This document shows, piece by piece, positions 5,011 through 5,359 of a stretch of 5,359 nt of DNA. The DNA is from JAWXCH01 sp034440595. GTDB taxonomy: Bacteria > Planctomycetota > Planctomycetia > Pirellulales > JALHPA01. The notes beneath the pieces are model-generated. The model did not search any database and was not told where the DNA came from. It worked only from the letters and a program-made list of their open reading frames with translations. How positions within the stretch are numbered: the stretch's first letter is position 1; each line of letters opens with the position of its first letter. The stretch spans positions 1 to 5,359 of the forward strand of contig JAWXCH010000432.1 of the NCBI GenBank assembly GCA_034440595.1, in the 5' to 3' direction. The position numbers and the translations under genes were made by a program.

Positions 5011-5272
5011 CGAGCGCCCCACGCGGTTAGCGCGAACTGGTTTCCTGGAGTTACCGACTGCGGCACTAGCTATGGCGCGGCTGGCCGTGGACCTGCTGAA
5101 ATACGGGTCCGACTTCTTCCGATGGGCGACCAACAATGTCACCCGGTCGAATGCTCCACCCCGCTGACCACGTGTCCTAACAGACCACAAGAAAACCCAA
5201 AGACTTTCCCACGCGGTTGCGCCGGGGTTGCGCCGACGAATACGGCTTCCATCAGAAGGCTTTCAGAAACGC
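5011..5272. other. Non-coding stretch with short direct repeats before the tRNA
   Basis: No supported gene. CCCACGCGGTT occurs at 5018-5028 ending in context with TAGCG and again at 5208-5218, about 190 bases apart. Next to the second copy GGTTGCGCCG is repeated in tandem (5215-5224 and 5226-5235, period 11). A 31-codon frame at 5072-5167 has a plausible composition but no ribosome site. Nothing ties these to a mobile element. Confidence 0.4.
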
Positions 5273-5300
5273 AAAAAGGCCGTAAAATACGGCCTTTTTT
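5273..5300 (-). terminator. Bidirectional intrinsic terminator of the tRNA
   Basis: GGCCGTA (5278-5284) and TACGGCC (5288-5294) pair around an AAA loop, with A-run 5273-5277 and T-run 5295-5300 on the flanks. On the - strand it ends the tRNA transcript two bases past its 3' end; on the + strand it would stop transcription before it runs antisense into the tRNA. Confidence 0.92.
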
Positions 5301-5302
5301 GA

Positions 5303-5359
5303 TGCCCCCTCATGGACTCGAACCATGAACCCTCTGATTAAGAGTCAGATGCTCTGACC
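5303..5359 (-). tRNA. tRNA-Lys (anticodon CTT), 5' end outside the window
   Basis: Read on the - strand, the visible 57 bases start in the D-loop (G-G-T-C-A, then the GAGC arm). They continue with a TCTGA/TCAGA anticodon stem around the loop CTCTTAA, which places the anticodon CTT at 5342-5340. A five-base variable loop follows, then a T-arm (CATGG/CCATG around TTCGAGT, 5327-5311), the 3' acceptor strand AGGGGGC (5310-5304) and discriminator A (5303). The CTT anticodon reads AAG codons for lysine. CCA is not encoded; the next bases are TC, so CCA must be added by nucleotidyltransferase. About 17 bases of the 5' end, including the first acceptor strand (expected GCCCCCT), lie beyond the window. 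A strong terminator follows directly, so it ends its transcript. Confidence 0.95.

Noticed and set aside
5122..5328. 68-codon frame on the + strand running through the terminator and tRNA
   Set aside because: A gene reading through a strong terminator and antisense to a tRNA is implausible.
5208..5359. Integrative element attachment site at the tRNA-Lys 3' end
   Set aside because: The tRNA is followed at once by its own terminator; no integrase gene and no second copy of the tRNA 3' end was seen in the window.

Overview
The window looks like chromosomal DNA of a planctomycete, most likely of the Pirellulaceae type. This is inference from several signs: a PEP-CTERM sorting tail, an Asn-Pro-Tyr-Gln-Ser-Pro tail on a small membrane protein (a motif I associate with planctomycete small membrane proteins), moderately GC-rich DNA, loose spacing of short single genes, starts that mostly lack a strong Shine-Dalgarno sequence, and a tRNA without an encoded CCA. 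No phage, plasmid, IS or CRISPR signature was seen.

Layout: (1) 2-565, + strand, the 3' part of a PEP-CTERM protein with a galactose-binding-like fold, closed by a strong intrinsic terminator (596-627). (2) 831-2501, + strand, a large predicted lipoprotein that joins an SGNH esterase of the rhamnogalacturonan-acetylesterase type to a nitrilase-superfamily amidase, both with intact catalytic residues. (3) 2608-2967, a SpoIIAA-like STAS protein with a clear ribosome binding site. (4) 2968-3374, a non-coding stretch with a promoter-terminator pair about 65 nt apart (candidate small RNA), a 12-bp palindrome, and a second promoter. (5) 3375-3692, an orphan 105-residue protein. (6) 3693-4039, a non-coding stretch rich in inverted repeats that ends in a promoter. 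(7) 4040-4573, a secreted protein of unknown function. (8) 4747-5010, a small membrane-anchored zinc-ribbon protein whose N-terminus resembles TatA. (9) 5011-5272, non-coding with short direct repeats. (10) On the - strand, a bidirectional terminator (5273-5300) and the 3' part of tRNA-Lys(CTT), 5303-5359, cut by the window end.

All protein genes lie on the + strand, but gaps, promoters and terminators suggest mostly single transcription units. The PEP-CTERM protein and the esterase-amidase lipoprotein would both act at the cell surface and might share a role in polysaccharide use, but they are separated by a terminator and a promoter, so a joint function is only a guess. The remaining genes have no evident pathway link. 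The most notable object is the two-domain esterase-amidase lipoprotein; next are the candidate small RNA and the TatA-like zinc-ribbon protein.
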